From Alsobacter ponti (GTDB lineage: Bacteria; Pseudomonadota; Alphaproteobacteria; Rhizobiales; Beijerinckiaceae), in NCBI RefSeq assembly GCF_024294805.1, contig NZ_JANCLU010000003.1:62001-126000 (forward strand): a stretch of DNA of 64,000 nucleotides, in the 5' to 3' direction. Position 1 is the stretch's first letter. Each line of letters begins with the position of its first letter. A program made the position numbers and the translations under genes. Under the pieces are notes generated by a model, which was given only the letters and a program-made list of their open reading frames with translations, was not told the origin of the DNA and searched no databases. This document shows, in pieces, positions 53,327 through 62,473 of this stretch.

Positions 53327-54721
53327 TCACACGGCGGGCAGGACGAGGCTGGCGCGCAGGCCGCCCAGCGGCGAATCGTCCAGCGTCAGACGGCCGCCAT
53401 ACAGCCCGGCGAGGTCGGCGACGATGGACAGGCCGAGCCCGGAGCCCGGCTTCGACTCGTCCAGCCGAACGCCCCGCCGCAGCATCTCGTCGCGCACGTC
53501 GCCGGGCAGGCCCGGGCCGTCGTCGTCGACCAGCACGCGCAGGAACGGCCGGCCGTCCTTGTCCGGCGCGGACCCCACGGTGACGAGCACGCGGCTCGCC
53601 GCCCATTTGCCCGCGTTGTCGACGAGGTTGCCGACCATCTCCTCGAGGTCCTGCCGCTCGCCGCGGAAGCGCAGCTCCGGCTCGCCCTCGCGGGCGAAGG
53701 CGACGTCCCGGTCGCGATAGATCTTGGCGGATGTGCGCAGGATGCCGTCGACCACGGGGGCGATGTCGGTCGCCGCGCCCACCGAGCCGGCGCGTGCCGC
53801 GGCCCTGGCCCGCTCCAGATACCAGCTCACCTGGTCGCGCATGATGGCGGCCTGCTCGCGCACCTTGTCGCCCAACGCGCCACGGTCCGGCGCGGCCTCG
53901 TTGACGATGACTGACAGCGGCGTCTTCAGCGCGTGGGCGAGGTTGCCGACCTGGGTGCGGGCGCGGTCGAGGATCTCGCGGTTGGAGTCGATGAGCAGGT
54001 TCACCTCGGCGGCGAGCGGCGACAGGTCGTCCGGGTAGCGGCCCTCCACGCGCTCGGCCTGGCCGCGCCGGATGGCGCCGACCTCGGCCGAGAGGCGCGA
54101 CAGCGGCATCAGGCCGAAGCGCACCTGGAACAGCGTCGTGGCGGCGAGCGCCAGCGCCAGCAGCACGAAGGTGAAGCCCAGCGCCCAGCGGAAGCTGGTG
54201 ATCGTGCTCTCGATTTCCGCCGCGTCGGCGGCGACCTGGATGAGGAAGCGCCCGTCCTCGCCGAGGTCGATGACGCGCTCCACCATGCGCAGCTGGCGCT
54301 CGTCGGGGCCGACGGCGTAGCCTTCGCGCAATTCGCCCGGCCGCGAGCGCTGCGTCGTCTGCGGCAGGGGCGGCAGCCGGCCGCCAAACAGCGAGGTCGA
54401 GCCCTTCACCTCGGGCGGCAGGCGGTCGATGCGGGTGATCTGCCAGTACCAGCCGGAGAGCGGAAGGTCGAAACGCGGCTCGCCGAGGCTGAACGGGTCC
54501 GGCCGGTCGCTCTCGTCGGGCGAGGCGACCACGGCGACCAGCGACTTCAAATAGACGTGCAGGCGCTCGTCGAAGCCGCGCTCCGTGTTGGAGCGGTAGA
54601 TGGTGGAGAGGATGACGCCGGCGATGAGCAGGATCGCCAGGCTCCATGCGGCGGAGGAGACGAACAGGCGACGCGCGATCGACTGGTCCTGGAGCGACAG
54701 CTTGCGCCAGGTCCGGCTCAA
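53327..54721 (-). CDS. Sensor histidine kinase (PhoQ/FeuQ-like)
   Basis: The ~464-residue kinase has membrane helices at about residues 20-40 and 175-197 around a periplasmic domain, a HAMP-like linker, the HisKA box VGNLAHALKTPLSVIVNEA near residue 265 and an ATPase domain (DNAGKWA, DDDGPGLP, GSGLGLSIVADL). HALKTPL is characteristic of the PhoQ-like kinases paired with PhoP/FeuP regulators in rhizobia. No ATG fits; I infer a TTG start at 54721, overlapping the TGA of the regulator gene (TTGA). Confidence 0.87.
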   Translation of the reverse strand: MSRTWRKLSLQDQSIARRLFVSSAAWSLAILLIAGVILSTIYRSNTERGFDERLHVYLKSLVAVVASPDESDRPDPFSLGEPRFDLPLSGWYWQITRIDRLPPEVKGSTSLFGGRLPPLPQTTQRSRPGELREGYAVGPDERQLRMVERVIDLGEDGRFLIQVAADAAEIESTITSFRWALGFTFVLLALALAATTLFQVRFGLMPLSRLSAEVGAIRRGQAERVEGRYPDDLSPLAAEVNLLIDSNREILDRARTQVGNLAHALKTPLSVIVNEAAPDRGALGDKVREQAAIMRDQVSWYLERARAAARAGSVGAATDIAPVVDGILRTSAKIYRDRDVAFAREGEPELRFRGERQDLEEMVGNLVDNAGKWAASRVLVTVGSAPDKDGRPFLRVLVDDDGPGLPGDVRDEMLRRGVRLDESKPGSGLGLSIVADLAGLYGGRLTLDDSPLGGLRASLVLPAV

Positions 54722-55401
54722 GGCGCGGCCCCGCCCTTGCCGCCCGGCGGCTGCAGGATGTAGCCGAGCCCGCGCACGGTTTGGATCACGTCGACGCCGA
54801 GCTTGCGCCGCAGCCGCCCGACGAACACCTCGATGGTGTTGGAGTCGCGGTCGAAGTCCTGGTCGTAGAGGTGCTCGACGATCTCGGTGCGCGACACGAC
54901 GCGCCCGGCGTGGTGCATGAGGTAGGCGATCAGCCGGTATTCGTGCGACGTCAGCTTCACCGGGTTGCCGTCGACGGTGACGCGGCCGGCCCGGGTGTCG
55001 AGGCGCACGGGGCCGCAGGTCAGCTCGCTGGTGGCGTGGCCGGCCGCGCGGCGCAGCACGGCGCGCACCCGCGCCAGGATTTCCTCGATGTGGAACGGCT
55101 TGGTGACGTAGTCGTCCGCGCCGGCGTCGAAGCCCTGCACCTTGTCGCTCCAGCGGTCGCGCGCGGTGAGGATGATGACGGGCATGACGCGGCCGTCGCG
55201 CCGCCACGCCTGGAGCACGGCGACGCCGTCCATCTTGGGAAGGCCGAGGTCGAGGATCACGGCGTCGTAGGGCTCGGTGTCGCCCAGGAAATGACCCTGC
55301 TCGCCGTCGAAGGCGCGGTCGACGGCGTAGCCCGCCTGTTCCAGCGCGGCGACGATCTGGCGGTTCAGGTCCTTGTCGTCTTCGACGACCAGCAGACGCA
55401 A
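54718..55401 (-). CDS. OmpR-family response regulator (PhoP/FeuP-like)
   Basis: The 227-residue protein has a receiver domain with Asp51 in AVILDLGLPKMDG and the conserved Lys in YVTKPFHIEE, followed by a winged-helix DNA-binding domain (SHEYRLIAYLMHHAG, DRDSNTIEVFVGRLRRKLG). Sequence and pairing resemble PhoP and the rhizobial FeuP regulators. It lies ten bases after the PepSY gene and overlaps the kinase gene, so the three form one transcript. Confidence 0.92.
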   Translation of the reverse strand: MRLLVVEDDKDLNRQIVAALEQAGYAVDRAFDGEQGHFLGDTEPYDAVILDLGLPKMDGVAVLQAWRRDGRVMPVIILTARDRWSDKVQGFDAGADDYVTKPFHIEEILARVRAVLRRAAGHATSELTCGPVRLDTRAGRVTVDGNPVKLTSHEYRLIAYLMHHAGRVVSRTEIVEHLYDQDFDRDSNTIEVFVGRLRRKLGVDVIQTVRGLGYILQPPGGKGGAAP

Positions 55402-55411
55402 GGCGAAATCC

Positions 55412-55729
55412 TCACTTCTCTGCGACGATGCGGCCGGACGTCGCGTCGACGAGCACCCGCACGACCTTGCCGTCGCGCTTCAGCGCGGTGATGGAATAGA
55501 CGAGCCCCGCGTCCGAGCGGCACAGCCGCGCCCGCACCGCCTCGCCCCCCACCTGCGAGCGCGCGGCCCGCAGCGCGGCGACCTGCGCGATGACGCGCTT
55601 GGCCGCCACTTCCTCGCGGATTTCGGCCTCGTTGAGGCAGCCATGCGTCTTGCCGGCGGAAGCGGCTTCGGCGCCTTGCGCGGCGATCAGCGCAAGGAAG
55701 GCGGGAACGAGAGTCCGGGCGAACGTCAT
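55412..55729 (-). CDS. PepSY-domain periplasmic protein
   Basis: The 105-residue protein has a Sec signal peptide (TLVPAFLALIAAQGAEA, cleaved near residue 23) and a single PepSY-like fold ending in GKVVRVLVDATSGRIVAEK. Two Cys residues (HGCLN, ARLCRSD) may form a disulfide. Small PepSY proteins are often encoded next to PhoP-type two-component systems and may modulate the sensor; that role is inferred. The start ATG at 55729 lies inside a longer open frame. Confidence 0.85.
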   Translation of the reverse strand: MTFARTLVPAFLALIAAQGAEAASAGKTHGCLNEAEIREEVAAKRVIAQVAALRAARSQVGGEAVRARLCRSDAGLVYSITALKRDGKVVRVLVDATSGRIVAEK

Positions 55730-55846
55730 GGCCGGCACTCTAGCACCGCTTCGCATGAACGCTTGCTGAATTTCGCGTGCGCAGGGCCGGGGCTTCCCCC
55801 CTGGCCCGCCTCCGCTATCCTCCTCCGCACAACCTGGAGGCGCGAG

Positions 55847-56335
55847 ATGAGCGACCACACCCATCACGGCGAGCACGAGCCCGCCTGGAAGCACGACGGC
55901 GTCCGCGTCATCAAGGGCGACCGGCTCGACTCCAACACGGCCCAGACGCCGGGCATGTTCCGGCAGGCGGCGATCAACCACGCCCGCGTGGGCGCGCAGA
56001 AGATCTGGGCTGGCACGGTGTCGATCCAGCCGGACGCCAAGACCGGCGTGCATCACCACGGCGCGCTGGAAAGCGTCATCTACGTCGTGCGCGGCAGGGC
56101 GAGGATGCGGTGGGGCGACCGGCTGGAGTTCGTGGCGGAGGCCGGGCCGGGCGACTTCATCTACGTGCCGCCCTACGTGCCCCACCAGGAGATCAACGCC
56201 GACCCCAACGAAGTCCTCGAATGCGTGCTGGTGCGCTCCGACAACGAGGCCGTGGTCGTCAACATCACGGATGTCGAGCCGGTCGAGAAGCCGGAGACGG
56301 TCTACTGGGTGGACCCGATCCACAAGCATCCCTGA
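55847..56335 (+). CDS. Cupin-domain protein
   Basis: The 162-residue single-domain cupin has the metal-binding motif GVHHHGALESVIYVVRGRARM (part 1, near residue 66) and FIYVPPYVPHQEIN (part 2, near residue 104), giving three His and a Glu for a metal site. Enzymatic function is not evident; it could be a sugar or polyol-modifying or a sensor-type cupin. GGAGG lies ten bases before the ATG. It precedes the zinc dehydrogenase gene by 137 bases on the same strand, suggesting a shared pathway. Confidence 0.85.
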   Translation: MSDHTHHGEHEPAWKHDGVRVIKGDRLDSNTAQTPGMFRQAAINHARVGAQKIWAGTVSIQPDAKTGVHHHGALESVIYVVRGRARMRWGDRLEFVAEAGPGDFIYVPPYVPHQEINADPNEVLECVLVRSDNEAVVVNITDVEPVEKPETVYWVDPIHKHP

Positions 56336-56472
56336 CGTCGCGGCGGTGGTCCCGCGCCCTCGCCCGGTGCATGGCGGCGGCGCGAAGGCGCGGCTTGCAA
56401 GGCCCCGTTCGGCCCGCCACTCTCGCCCGGCCGCCCCGCCAGAGGACGGCGCCGGGGACAGGGGAAACACAG

Positions 56473-57633
56473 ATGGGACGGGCTGCCGAAATTCGAGTCG
56501 CCACCTTCGACGGGCCGGGCGCGCAGCCGGTGATCAGGACGGTTCCGTGGCCGAACGTGCCGCGCAAGGCGGCCCTGCTGCAGATCGGCGCGTGCGGCGT
56601 CTGCGGGACCGACCTGCACATCCTCAAGGGCCACTGGCCCAAGCCCCTGCCCTGGCCGTTCACGCTGGGGCACGAGGTCGGCGCGGTCATCGTCGAGAAG
56701 GGCGCGGACCTCACAGAGGACTTCATGGGCAAGCCGCTCGATGTCGGCTCCAAGGTGATGATCCCGCCGCTGATGCCGTGCGGGCGCTGCCACTGGTGCC
56801 TTCACTACCCGCAGACGGCGAACAAGTGCCTGACGCCCGTCTATTACGGCCGCTACCTGGGCTTCGAGAAGGCGCCGCATCTGTGGGGCGGCTGGGCCGA
56901 GTACGTCTATGTCGATCTCGACATGCTGCCGGGCACCAAGATCTACAAGCTGCCGGACGACATGTCGCTGCGCCTCGGCGCGCTGTCGGAGCCGTTGACT
57001 TCGTGCATCAGGGGCTTCAACCGGGCGGCGCGCGCCGGCGGTTTCACCTGGGGCGACACCGTGGTCGTGCAGGGCTCCGGGCCGATCGGCATCCTCGCCG
57101 TGGCGGCGGCGCAGGAAATGGGGGCCGGCAAGGTGATCTGCGTCGGCGCGCCGGAGAAGCCCCGCCTCGAGCTCGCCCGACGCTTCGGCGCGCACGCCAC
57201 CGTCGACATCGAGACGTTCAAGACGTCCGACGAGCGCATCCGGCGCGTGCGCGAACTGGCCGGCGGCTATGGCGCGGACGTGGTGATGGACTGCTCCGGC
57301 CATCCCACCGCCGGGCCCGAGGGCATCGAGTTCCTGCGCGACGGCGGCACCTATATCGAGATGGGTCAGTTCACCGACGCGGGCTCCATCGAGACCTCCT
57401 GGCACCGCATCTGCACCAAGGACATCAACCTGCTCGGCTCGTGGGGCTTCACCGCCAACGACCTGCCGCTCGGCGTCGACATGCTCTACCGCGCGCGCGA
57501 CAAGTACCCGTGGCTGGACATGCAGACGATCTATCCGTTCTCGGAGCAGGGCATCAGGGACGCCGTGGCCGACGCGCTGGCCATGAGGACGGTGAAGTCG
57601 ACCATCGTGCCCTTCCCCGAACTCGTCTCCTGA
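56473..57633 (+). CDS. Zinc-dependent medium-chain alcohol dehydrogenase
   Basis: The 386-residue MDR-family protein has the catalytic zinc ligands Cys in GACGVCGTDLH and His in TLGHEVGAV. The structural zinc lobe has four Cys in PCGRCHWCLHYPQTANKC, and the NAD-binding motif is VVQGSGPIGILAVAAAQ near residue 200. The substrate is unknown. It is somewhat longer than yeast-type ADHs and has a distinctive HLWGGWAEYVYVD segment. Pairing with the upstream cupin gene is the only functional hint. Confidence 0.87.
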   Translation: MGRAAEIRVATFDGPGAQPVIRTVPWPNVPRKAALLQIGACGVCGTDLHILKGHWPKPLPWPFTLGHEVGAVIVEKGADLTEDFMGKPLDVGSKVMIPPLMPCGRCHWCLHYPQTANKCLTPVYYGRYLGFEKAPHLWGGWAEYVYVDLDMLPGTKIYKLPDDMSLRLGALSEPLTSCIRGFNRAARAGGFTWGDTVVVQGSGPIGILAVAAAQEMGAGKVICVGAPEKPRLELARRFGAHATVDIETFKTSDERIRRVRELAGGYGADVVMDCSGHPTAGPEGIEFLRDGGTYIEMGQFTDAGSIETSWHRICTKDINLLGSWGFTANDLPLGVDMLYRARDKYPWLDMQTIYPFSEQGIRDAVADALAMRTVKSTIVPFPELVS

Positions 57634-57735
57634 GCGCGAGGTCGGGGGCTCGGAGGCGTCATTGCCAAGCACGAGCCGCCACCGCTAGTTTAGCGGGCCC
57701 GCCGTGACGGATGGCCGATCGGAGCCACGACGCCG

Positions 57736-59541
57736 ATGGATGGACTCACCGCGCCCGACGGAGTGAGTGACGGCCCGGCGCTGGAACGGCGCCTCGCCGC
57801 CATCCTGGCCCTGGACGTGGTCGGCTTCAGCCGTCTCACGGGGCTCGACGAAGAGGGGACGCTGGCGGCTCTCAAGGACCATCGGCGCAACCTCATCGAT
57901 CCCACGATCCTGGCCGCCCGAGGCCGCATCATCAAATCGACCGGCGACGGACTGCTGGCGGAATTCTCCAGCTCCGTCGCCGCCGTTCGGGCCGCCGTGG
58001 TGATCCAGAAGGGCATCGTGGACCGCCAGCAAGGCCGGCCCGCAGATCGGCTCATGGCCCTGCGGATCGGGGTCCATGTCGGGGATGTGGTGGTCGACGA
58101 CGCGGACCTGCTGGGCGACGGCGTCAATATCGCCGCCCGCCTGGAGGGGATCGCCGATCCCGGCGGCGTGACCATCTCGGAGGACGTCTGGCGACAGGTC
58201 CAGGGCAAGGTGGCGGTCGAGTTCGCCGACGCCGGCGAGGTGCGGCTGAAAAACATCCTGCGGCCCCTGCGCGTGTTCCGCCTCGCGAGCGCCGAGTCGC
58301 CCGGCCCGGCGGCGTCCGGCCCGGCGGCGCCCGCCCCCGCGGGGCTGGCGCTTCCGCCGCGCGAGCTGCCGTCGCTCGCCGTCCTGCCATTCCAGAACAT
58401 GAGCGGCGACCCCGAGCAGGAGTACTTCGCCGACGGTCTCGTCGAGGACATTCTCACGACGCTGTCGAAGCTGACCGGCCTTCGCGTCATCGCCCGCAAC
58501 TCGAGCTTCGTCTACAAGGGGCGCGCGGTGGATGTCCGCGACGTCGGCAAGCAACTGGACGTCCGCTATGTGCTGGAGGGCAGCGTGCGGCGCGCCGGCG
58601 GCCGCGTCCGGATCACCGCCCAGCTCATCGAAGCCCGGTCCGGCGACCACGTCTGGGCGGAGCGCTACGACCGGCCGGTCGACGACCTTTTCGCCGTTCA
58701 GGACGAGATCACGCTCGTGCTCGCGACCGAGCTGCAGGTGAAGCTCACCGAAGGCGAGCAGGCCCGCCGGCACTACACCACCGCAGTCAATGTCGAGGCG
58801 TGGTCCTTGTGGATGCAGGGCCTGTCGCTCTATCGCGCGGCCGTCTCGAAGGACAATTGCAGCCGGGCGCTCGCCCTGTGGCGGCAGGCCCTGGCTCTGG
58901 ATCCGGACGCGCCCGCCCTCAACGCGATGGTCGGCTTCATGCATTGCGCCGACGCGCGATTTGGCTGGTGGGAGGACCGCGCGGTCGCCATCGCGCAGGC
59001 CAGAAGCTTCACCGACAAGGCCCTGCGCGGCGACCCCGAGAACCCGGACGCGCATATTTGCCTCGGCATGATCTCGATGATCGAGGGCGACTGGCCGAAC
59101 GCGGTGGCCCATGCCCGACGTGCTGTGGCGGCGGCGCCCGGTTCCGCCGACGCCTCCGCGCTGGGCTCGTTCCTGCTGGCCTGCGCCGGCCATCCGCATG
59201 AGTCCGTGCCGCTGATCGAGCGCGCCATGCAGCTCAGTCCCACCTACCCGGCCAACTATCTGGGGCACCTCGGCAACGCCTACCGCCTGACGGGGCGTTT
59301 CGAGGAAGCCATCGCGGCGTTCAAGGCGTTCGATGCGCGAGCGGCGGGCTTCGGCCTCACGGACCTCGCCATCGCCTATCAGCAGACGGATCGCCCGGAC
59401 CTGGCGCGGGAGACCGCAAGGCGGCTCCTGAGCCTGCGCCCCTGCTTCACGCTCGCCGGGTGGCGCGCCACCCAGTTCCGGCGCAACCAGGCCCTCCTCG
59501 ACGCCGAAGTGGAGGCGCTGCGCCTGGCGGGCCTCTCCTGA
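57736..59541 (+). CDS. Class III adenylate/guanylate cyclase with TolB-like and TPR regions
   Basis: The 601-residue soluble protein has an N-terminal class III cyclase domain (residues about 18-190) with metal-binding Asp residues in ALDVVGFSR and STGDGLLAEF and the substrate region NIAARLEGIA. A central domain of the type seen in many rhizobial cyclases runs over residues about 210-345 (SLAVLPFQNMSGDPEQEYFADG). TPR-like helices follow to the end. It is predicted to make cAMP; the control input is unknown. It stands alone with no partner gene. Confidence 0.9.
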   Translation: MDGLTAPDGVSDGPALERRLAAILALDVVGFSRLTGLDEEGTLAALKDHRRNLIDPTILAARGRIIKSTGDGLLAEFSSSVAAVRAAVVIQKGIVDRQQGRPADRLMALRIGVHVGDVVVDDADLLGDGVNIAARLEGIADPGGVTISEDVWRQVQGKVAVEFADAGEVRLKNILRPLRVFRLASAESPGPAASGPAAPAPAGLALPPRELPSLAVLPFQNMSGDPEQEYFADGLVEDILTTLSKLTGLRVIARNSSFVYKGRAVDVRDVGKQLDVRYVLEGSVRRAGGRVRITAQLIEARSGDHVWAERYDRPVDDLFAVQDEITLVLATELQVKLTEGEQARRHYTTAVNVEAWSLWMQGLSLYRAAVSKDNCSRALALWRQALALDPDAPALNAMVGFMHCADARFGWWEDRAVAIAQARSFTDKALRGDPENPDAHICLGMISMIEGDWPNAVAHARRAVAAAPGSADASALGSFLLACAGHPHESVPLIERAMQLSPTYPANYLGHLGNAYRLTGRFEEAIAAFKAFDARAAGFGLTDLAIAYQQTDRPDLARETARRLLSLRPCFTLAGWRATQFRRNQALLDAEVEALRLAGLS

Positions 59542-59569
59542 AACCCGTCGCCCGGCCGCCTCCGGCCGC

Positions 59570-59953
59570 TCAGCCGCGAGCCACGGCGATGCACTCGATC
59601 TCGTATTTCAAGCCCGCCAGGCACCCCGTGAGCGTCGTGCGGGCCGGCAAAGGCTGCGCGAAATAGGAGCGGTAGATGCTGTTGTAGGCGGCGAGGTCGG
59701 CTGGGTCGGCTACGTAGTTGCGGGTCTGCACGACGTCGGCCAGCGTGCAGCCGGCCGCCTCCAGCACCTGTCGCATGTTGTCGAGCGAGCGCCGCATCTC
59801 CCCCTCGAAGCTGTCGGGCACGATGGCGCCGCTGGCGTCGACCGAGGCCTGCCCGGACACGAAGACGAACCCTCCCACCTTGACGCAAGGGGAAAACGGC
59901 AGGTGCGAGCGCGGCGTGTCGGCGCGCGCCGGATACTCGGGGACGAGGGTCAT
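59570..59953 (-). CDS. RidA/YjgF-family protein
   Basis: The 127-residue protein has the RidA fold marks: GGFVFVSGQASVDASG near residue 25, ADVVQTRNYVAD, and a C-terminal YEIECIAVARG. The Arg that RidA uses to bind imine or carboxylate substrates is expected in LPARTTLT. Many members deaminate enamine/imine intermediates. The start ATG overlaps the stop of the mlrC-like gene (ATGA), so it is the third gene of iclR-mlrC-ridA and probably works on products of that pathway. Confidence 0.88.
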   Translation of the reverse strand: MTLVPEYPARADTPRSHLPFSPCVKVGGFVFVSGQASVDASGAIVPDSFEGEMRRSLDNMRQVLEAAGCTLADVVQTRNYVADPADLAAYNSIYRSYFAQPLPARTTLTGCLAGLKYEIECIAVARG

Positions 59954-61443
59954 GCGGGCCTCCATGGCGGGTCGAGCGGGAAGATCGGGCGGCGGATCTT
60001 CCGGTAGGGCAAGGTGGTGAGATCGCTCGGGCACGGACCCGGCGTCCTCACCCAGTAGCTGCGGCCGCCCAGCCGGTCATAGGCGCGGCGGTGGGCGACG
60101 GCCGCCTTCACGCCGACGAACGAGAGACGTTCCGGCTCGATGCCCTGGGAGCGCAGCTGGCCGAGGTCGAAGGGCGGCGTCTTGCGCGAGGTGAGCAGGA
60201 TGGTGACGCCGCCGCAGCGCACGGTCGCGGACGGCCCCATCTCGATGTTGACGCCCTGCGCGGCGGCGAGATGGCTGTTCACGTCCTCCAGGCGGAAACG
60301 GCCATCCGAGCGCGACAGCAACTCCATCTCGAGCTCCAGCGGGCCGGGATCGAGGCGGCTGCTGCCGCCGATGGCGCGGCGGATGCGCGTCCCCGGCGCG
60401 ACAGCCGAGAAGGCCTTGACGGCCGCGGCGTCGGCGATCACGACCGCGGCGTTGTCGAGCCCGCGCGCGACGAAGGCGCGCAGGATGCTGGTGCAGTCGC
60501 CGGGCGCGCCGCCGCCGATATTGTCGGCCGGCTCGACCAGGATGCACGGCCCTGCCGGCGGACGGGCGAGCGCGTCGTCGATGGCCGCGTCGAGCTCCCA
60601 TTCGGCCGGGACGCCCAGCTCGCGCTCCCGCACGGCGATCTCGCCGATGGCGTCGAGGTGGCGTTCGGCGGCCGCCGCGTCGCCGTCGGTGATGACGACG
60701 GCGGCGACGCCCGTGTGGAACGTGTCGGCGAAGGAGTAGCCGCCGACGATGCTGACGGCCCACACGGCGGGATCGTCCCTCTCGATGGCGCGGGCGCACT
60801 CGCTCATCGAGCGCATGGGCCGGTCGGCCGTGCCGGTGCCCGTCGGTGGCCAGACGAGCGGGTAGTTGCGCGACACCATGCGCGGCCGGACCCGCGTGCG
60901 CAGCGAGCGCGCGAGGAGTTCCGCCGAGAGCACCGCGGCGTCGCGTGCGTCGGCGTGCGGGTTCTCGCGGTAGCCGACGAGCCCGTCGGCGAAGCGCGCC
61001 ATGCGCGGCGTGAACGTGGCGTGCAGGTCGAACACCGCGAAGAGCGGCAGGTCCGCCGCGCCGGGCAGCGACCGGATGCGCTCCAGCAGCTCGCCTTCCG
61101 GGTCGTCGGAGCCTGTCGTCACCATGGCGCCGTGCAAGGCCAGCCAGATGCCGTCCAGGCCCTCCGCCAGCGCGGGCCGGGCCATCGCCTCGAAGCGCGT
61201 CCAGAAATCCTCGAAGATGGCGTGGTCCAGCGTGCCGGAGGGCAACGTCATCGTCTCGAGCGTCGGCACGACCGTCCAGCCGTGGCGCTCCGCGACGGCG
61301 AGAAAGCCGTCGACCGTCGAGGCGTCGCCGCGCCGCGCCAGCAGCTCCGCTCCGACGCGCGTGTGCATCGCGTCGGCGCGGGTGATGTCCTCGACGAAGG
61401 TGTGCGTCTCGTGGAAGAGGCCGCCGAGAAGGATGCGTGTCAT
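59950..61443 (-). CDS. M81 family metallopeptidase (MlrC-like)
   Basis: The 497-residue protein belongs to the MlrC/M81 family, named for microcystin and linear peptide degradation. Probable zinc ligands are in GGLFHETHTF near residue 12, WLALHGAM near 120 and VFDLHATF near 160. The C-terminal domain has the conserved DNIGGGAPGDCTSILRA near 330. Physiological substrates of most members are unknown; the neighbouring IclR regulator, RidA and dipeptide-type ABC binding protein suggest an imported amino-acid or peptide-like compound. It overlaps iclR and ridA genes by four bases each. Confidence 0.88.
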   Translation of the reverse strand: MTRILLGGLFHETHTFVEDITRADAMHTRVGAELLARRGDASTVDGFLAVAERHGWTVVPTLETMTLPSGTLDHAIFEDFWTRFEAMARPALAEGLDGIWLALHGAMVTTGSDDPEGELLERIRSLPGAADLPLFAVFDLHATFTPRMARFADGLVGYRENPHADARDAAVLSAELLARSLRTRVRPRMVSRNYPLVWPPTGTGTADRPMRSMSECARAIERDDPAVWAVSIVGGYSFADTFHTGVAAVVITDGDAAAAERHLDAIGEIAVRERELGVPAEWELDAAIDDALARPPAGPCILVEPADNIGGGAPGDCTSILRAFVARGLDNAAVVIADAAAVKAFSAVAPGTRIRRAIGGSSRLDPGPLELEMELLSRSDGRFRLEDVNSHLAAAQGVNIEMGPSATVRCGGVTILLTSRKTPPFDLGQLRSQGIEPERLSFVGVKAAVAHRRAYDRLGGRSYWVRTPGPCPSDLTTLPYRKIRRPIFPLDPPWRPA

Positions 61444-62300
61444 GGGGACCCTTTCTGCCTGGTGGGATCGAGCAGGCTGCGGCGTGCTTCGTCCAACGTC
61501 TCGACCAGAAGCTCCCCGATGCGCTCGCGCGTCGCGGGGCTCATGCGTGTCAGCGGCCCGGCGATGCTGACCGCCGCGATCGCGTGGCCGCTGGCGTCGA
61601 GGAGGGGCGCTCCCACGCAGGCCGCGCCCAGCTCGTTTTCCTCGACCTCTTCGACGAAGCCGCGTGCGCGGCACAGGTCGAGAATGGCTTCGAGGCGCTT
61701 GCGGTCGATGGTGGTGCGCGGCGTCACCGGCGCCAGCTGCTCCATGGCCAGGATCTGCCGGCGGGACTGCGCGGGATCGTGCGCCAGAAGCGCCCGCCCG
61801 CAGGCGGTGGAATGATACGAGGCGCGAGTGCCGGCATAGGAGGTGACGCGCAGCGACTGCGAGCCCTCCAGACTGTCGACGATGAGCACGTCGGAAGGCC
61901 CGGGCAGCGCCAGGTTCACGGTCTCGCGTGTCGAGGCGCACAGGCGCACCAGGAACGGCCGCATGAAGCCGATAAGGTCCGTGCGCCGCTCGACCGCGCG
62001 GCCGAAGGCCATCAGCTCGATGCCGAGGCGATAGGCGCCCTGGGCCGGGTCGTGCTCGACCAGCCGCACCTCGACGAGCGCCATGACGAGGTTGAACACC
62101 GTCGTCTTCACCAGCCCGGTGGCCGCGGCGATCTCGCGCAACGTCACCCAGCCGGCGTCATGGGCGGCGAGCGCCTCCAGGATCGCCTTGGCGCGGGCGA
62201 TCGACTGGATGCGCGCGGTCCCCGGCGCGGCGCGGAGCGACGCGGCGCGCCTTGCGGTGTCCCGGCTGAGTGTGTCCCGGCTGAGTTCGTCGTGAGCCAC
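61440..62300 (-). CDS. IclR family transcriptional regulator
   Basis: The 286-residue protein has an IclR winged helix-turn-helix (residues about 30-90, VTLREIAAATGLVKTTVFNLV) and an effector-binding domain (100-280: SYHSTACGRALLAH, GFVEEVEENELGAACVGAPL). It heads the iclR-mlrC-ridA transcript and is divergent from the ABC binding protein, so it probably regulates both and itself through the palindrome at 62332-62352. The N-terminus contains the tandem repeat LSRDTLSRDT, encoded by a 15-bp duplication. Confidence 0.92.
   Translation of the reverse strand: MAHDELSRDTLSRDTARRAASLRAAPGTARIQSIARAKAILEALAAHDAGWVTLREIAAATGLVKTTVFNLVMALVEVRLVEHDPAQGAYRLGIELMAFGRAVERRTDLIGFMRPFLVRLCASTRETVNLALPGPSDVLIVDSLEGSQSLRVTSYAGTRASYHSTACGRALLAHDPAQSRRQILAMEQLAPVTPRTTIDRKRLEAILDLCRARGFVEEVEENELGAACVGAPLLDASGHAIAAVSIAGPLTRMSPATRERIGELLVETLDEARRSLLDPTRQKGSP
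62258..62287. repeat. Tandem 15-bp duplication inside the iclR 5' end
   Basis: Two adjacent copies (62258-62272 and 62273-62287) of TGTCCCGGCTGAGTG/T differ at one base and keep the reading frame, giving LSRDT twice on the minus strand, ahead of the DNA-binding domain. It looks like a recent slipped-strand duplication. Confidence 0.7.
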
Positions 62301-62331
62301 GCCGTTCTCCCCTCGCCCCGGCGTCGAGGCA

Positions 62332-62352
62332 TCGTCCTACAATATAGGACGA
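62332..62352. promoter_or_regulatory. Candidate IclR operator (perfect palindrome)
   Basis: TCGTCCTA-CAATA-TAGGACGA is a perfect inverted repeat with 8-bp arms in the iclR/ABC divergent region, 32 bases before the iclR ATG. A related half-site, TCGTCCTGCAA, occurs at 62473-62483 next to a predicted promoter of the ABC gene. The layout is typical of local IclR operators. Confidence 0.7.
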
Positions 62353-62444
62353 CATTTGATGCTGTCTTCCGGCAGTGAACAGGGCTTTGCCTTGCATTTC
62401 AAGGTCCGAAGGACGGATGTTCTTCTGTATTCGCGAGTCCGCGA

Positions 62445-62473
62445 TTGACAGCCCGCGCCGCCAAGACAATCAT
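62445..62473 (+). promoter_or_regulatory. Candidate promoter of the ABC binding-protein gene
   Basis: TTGACA (62445-62450) and AATCAT (62468-62473) are spaced by 17 bases, about 110 bases before the start codon. The -35 is perfect and the -10 matches consensus at 4 of 6 positions. An operator half-site begins at the last base of the -10. Confidence 0.45.
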
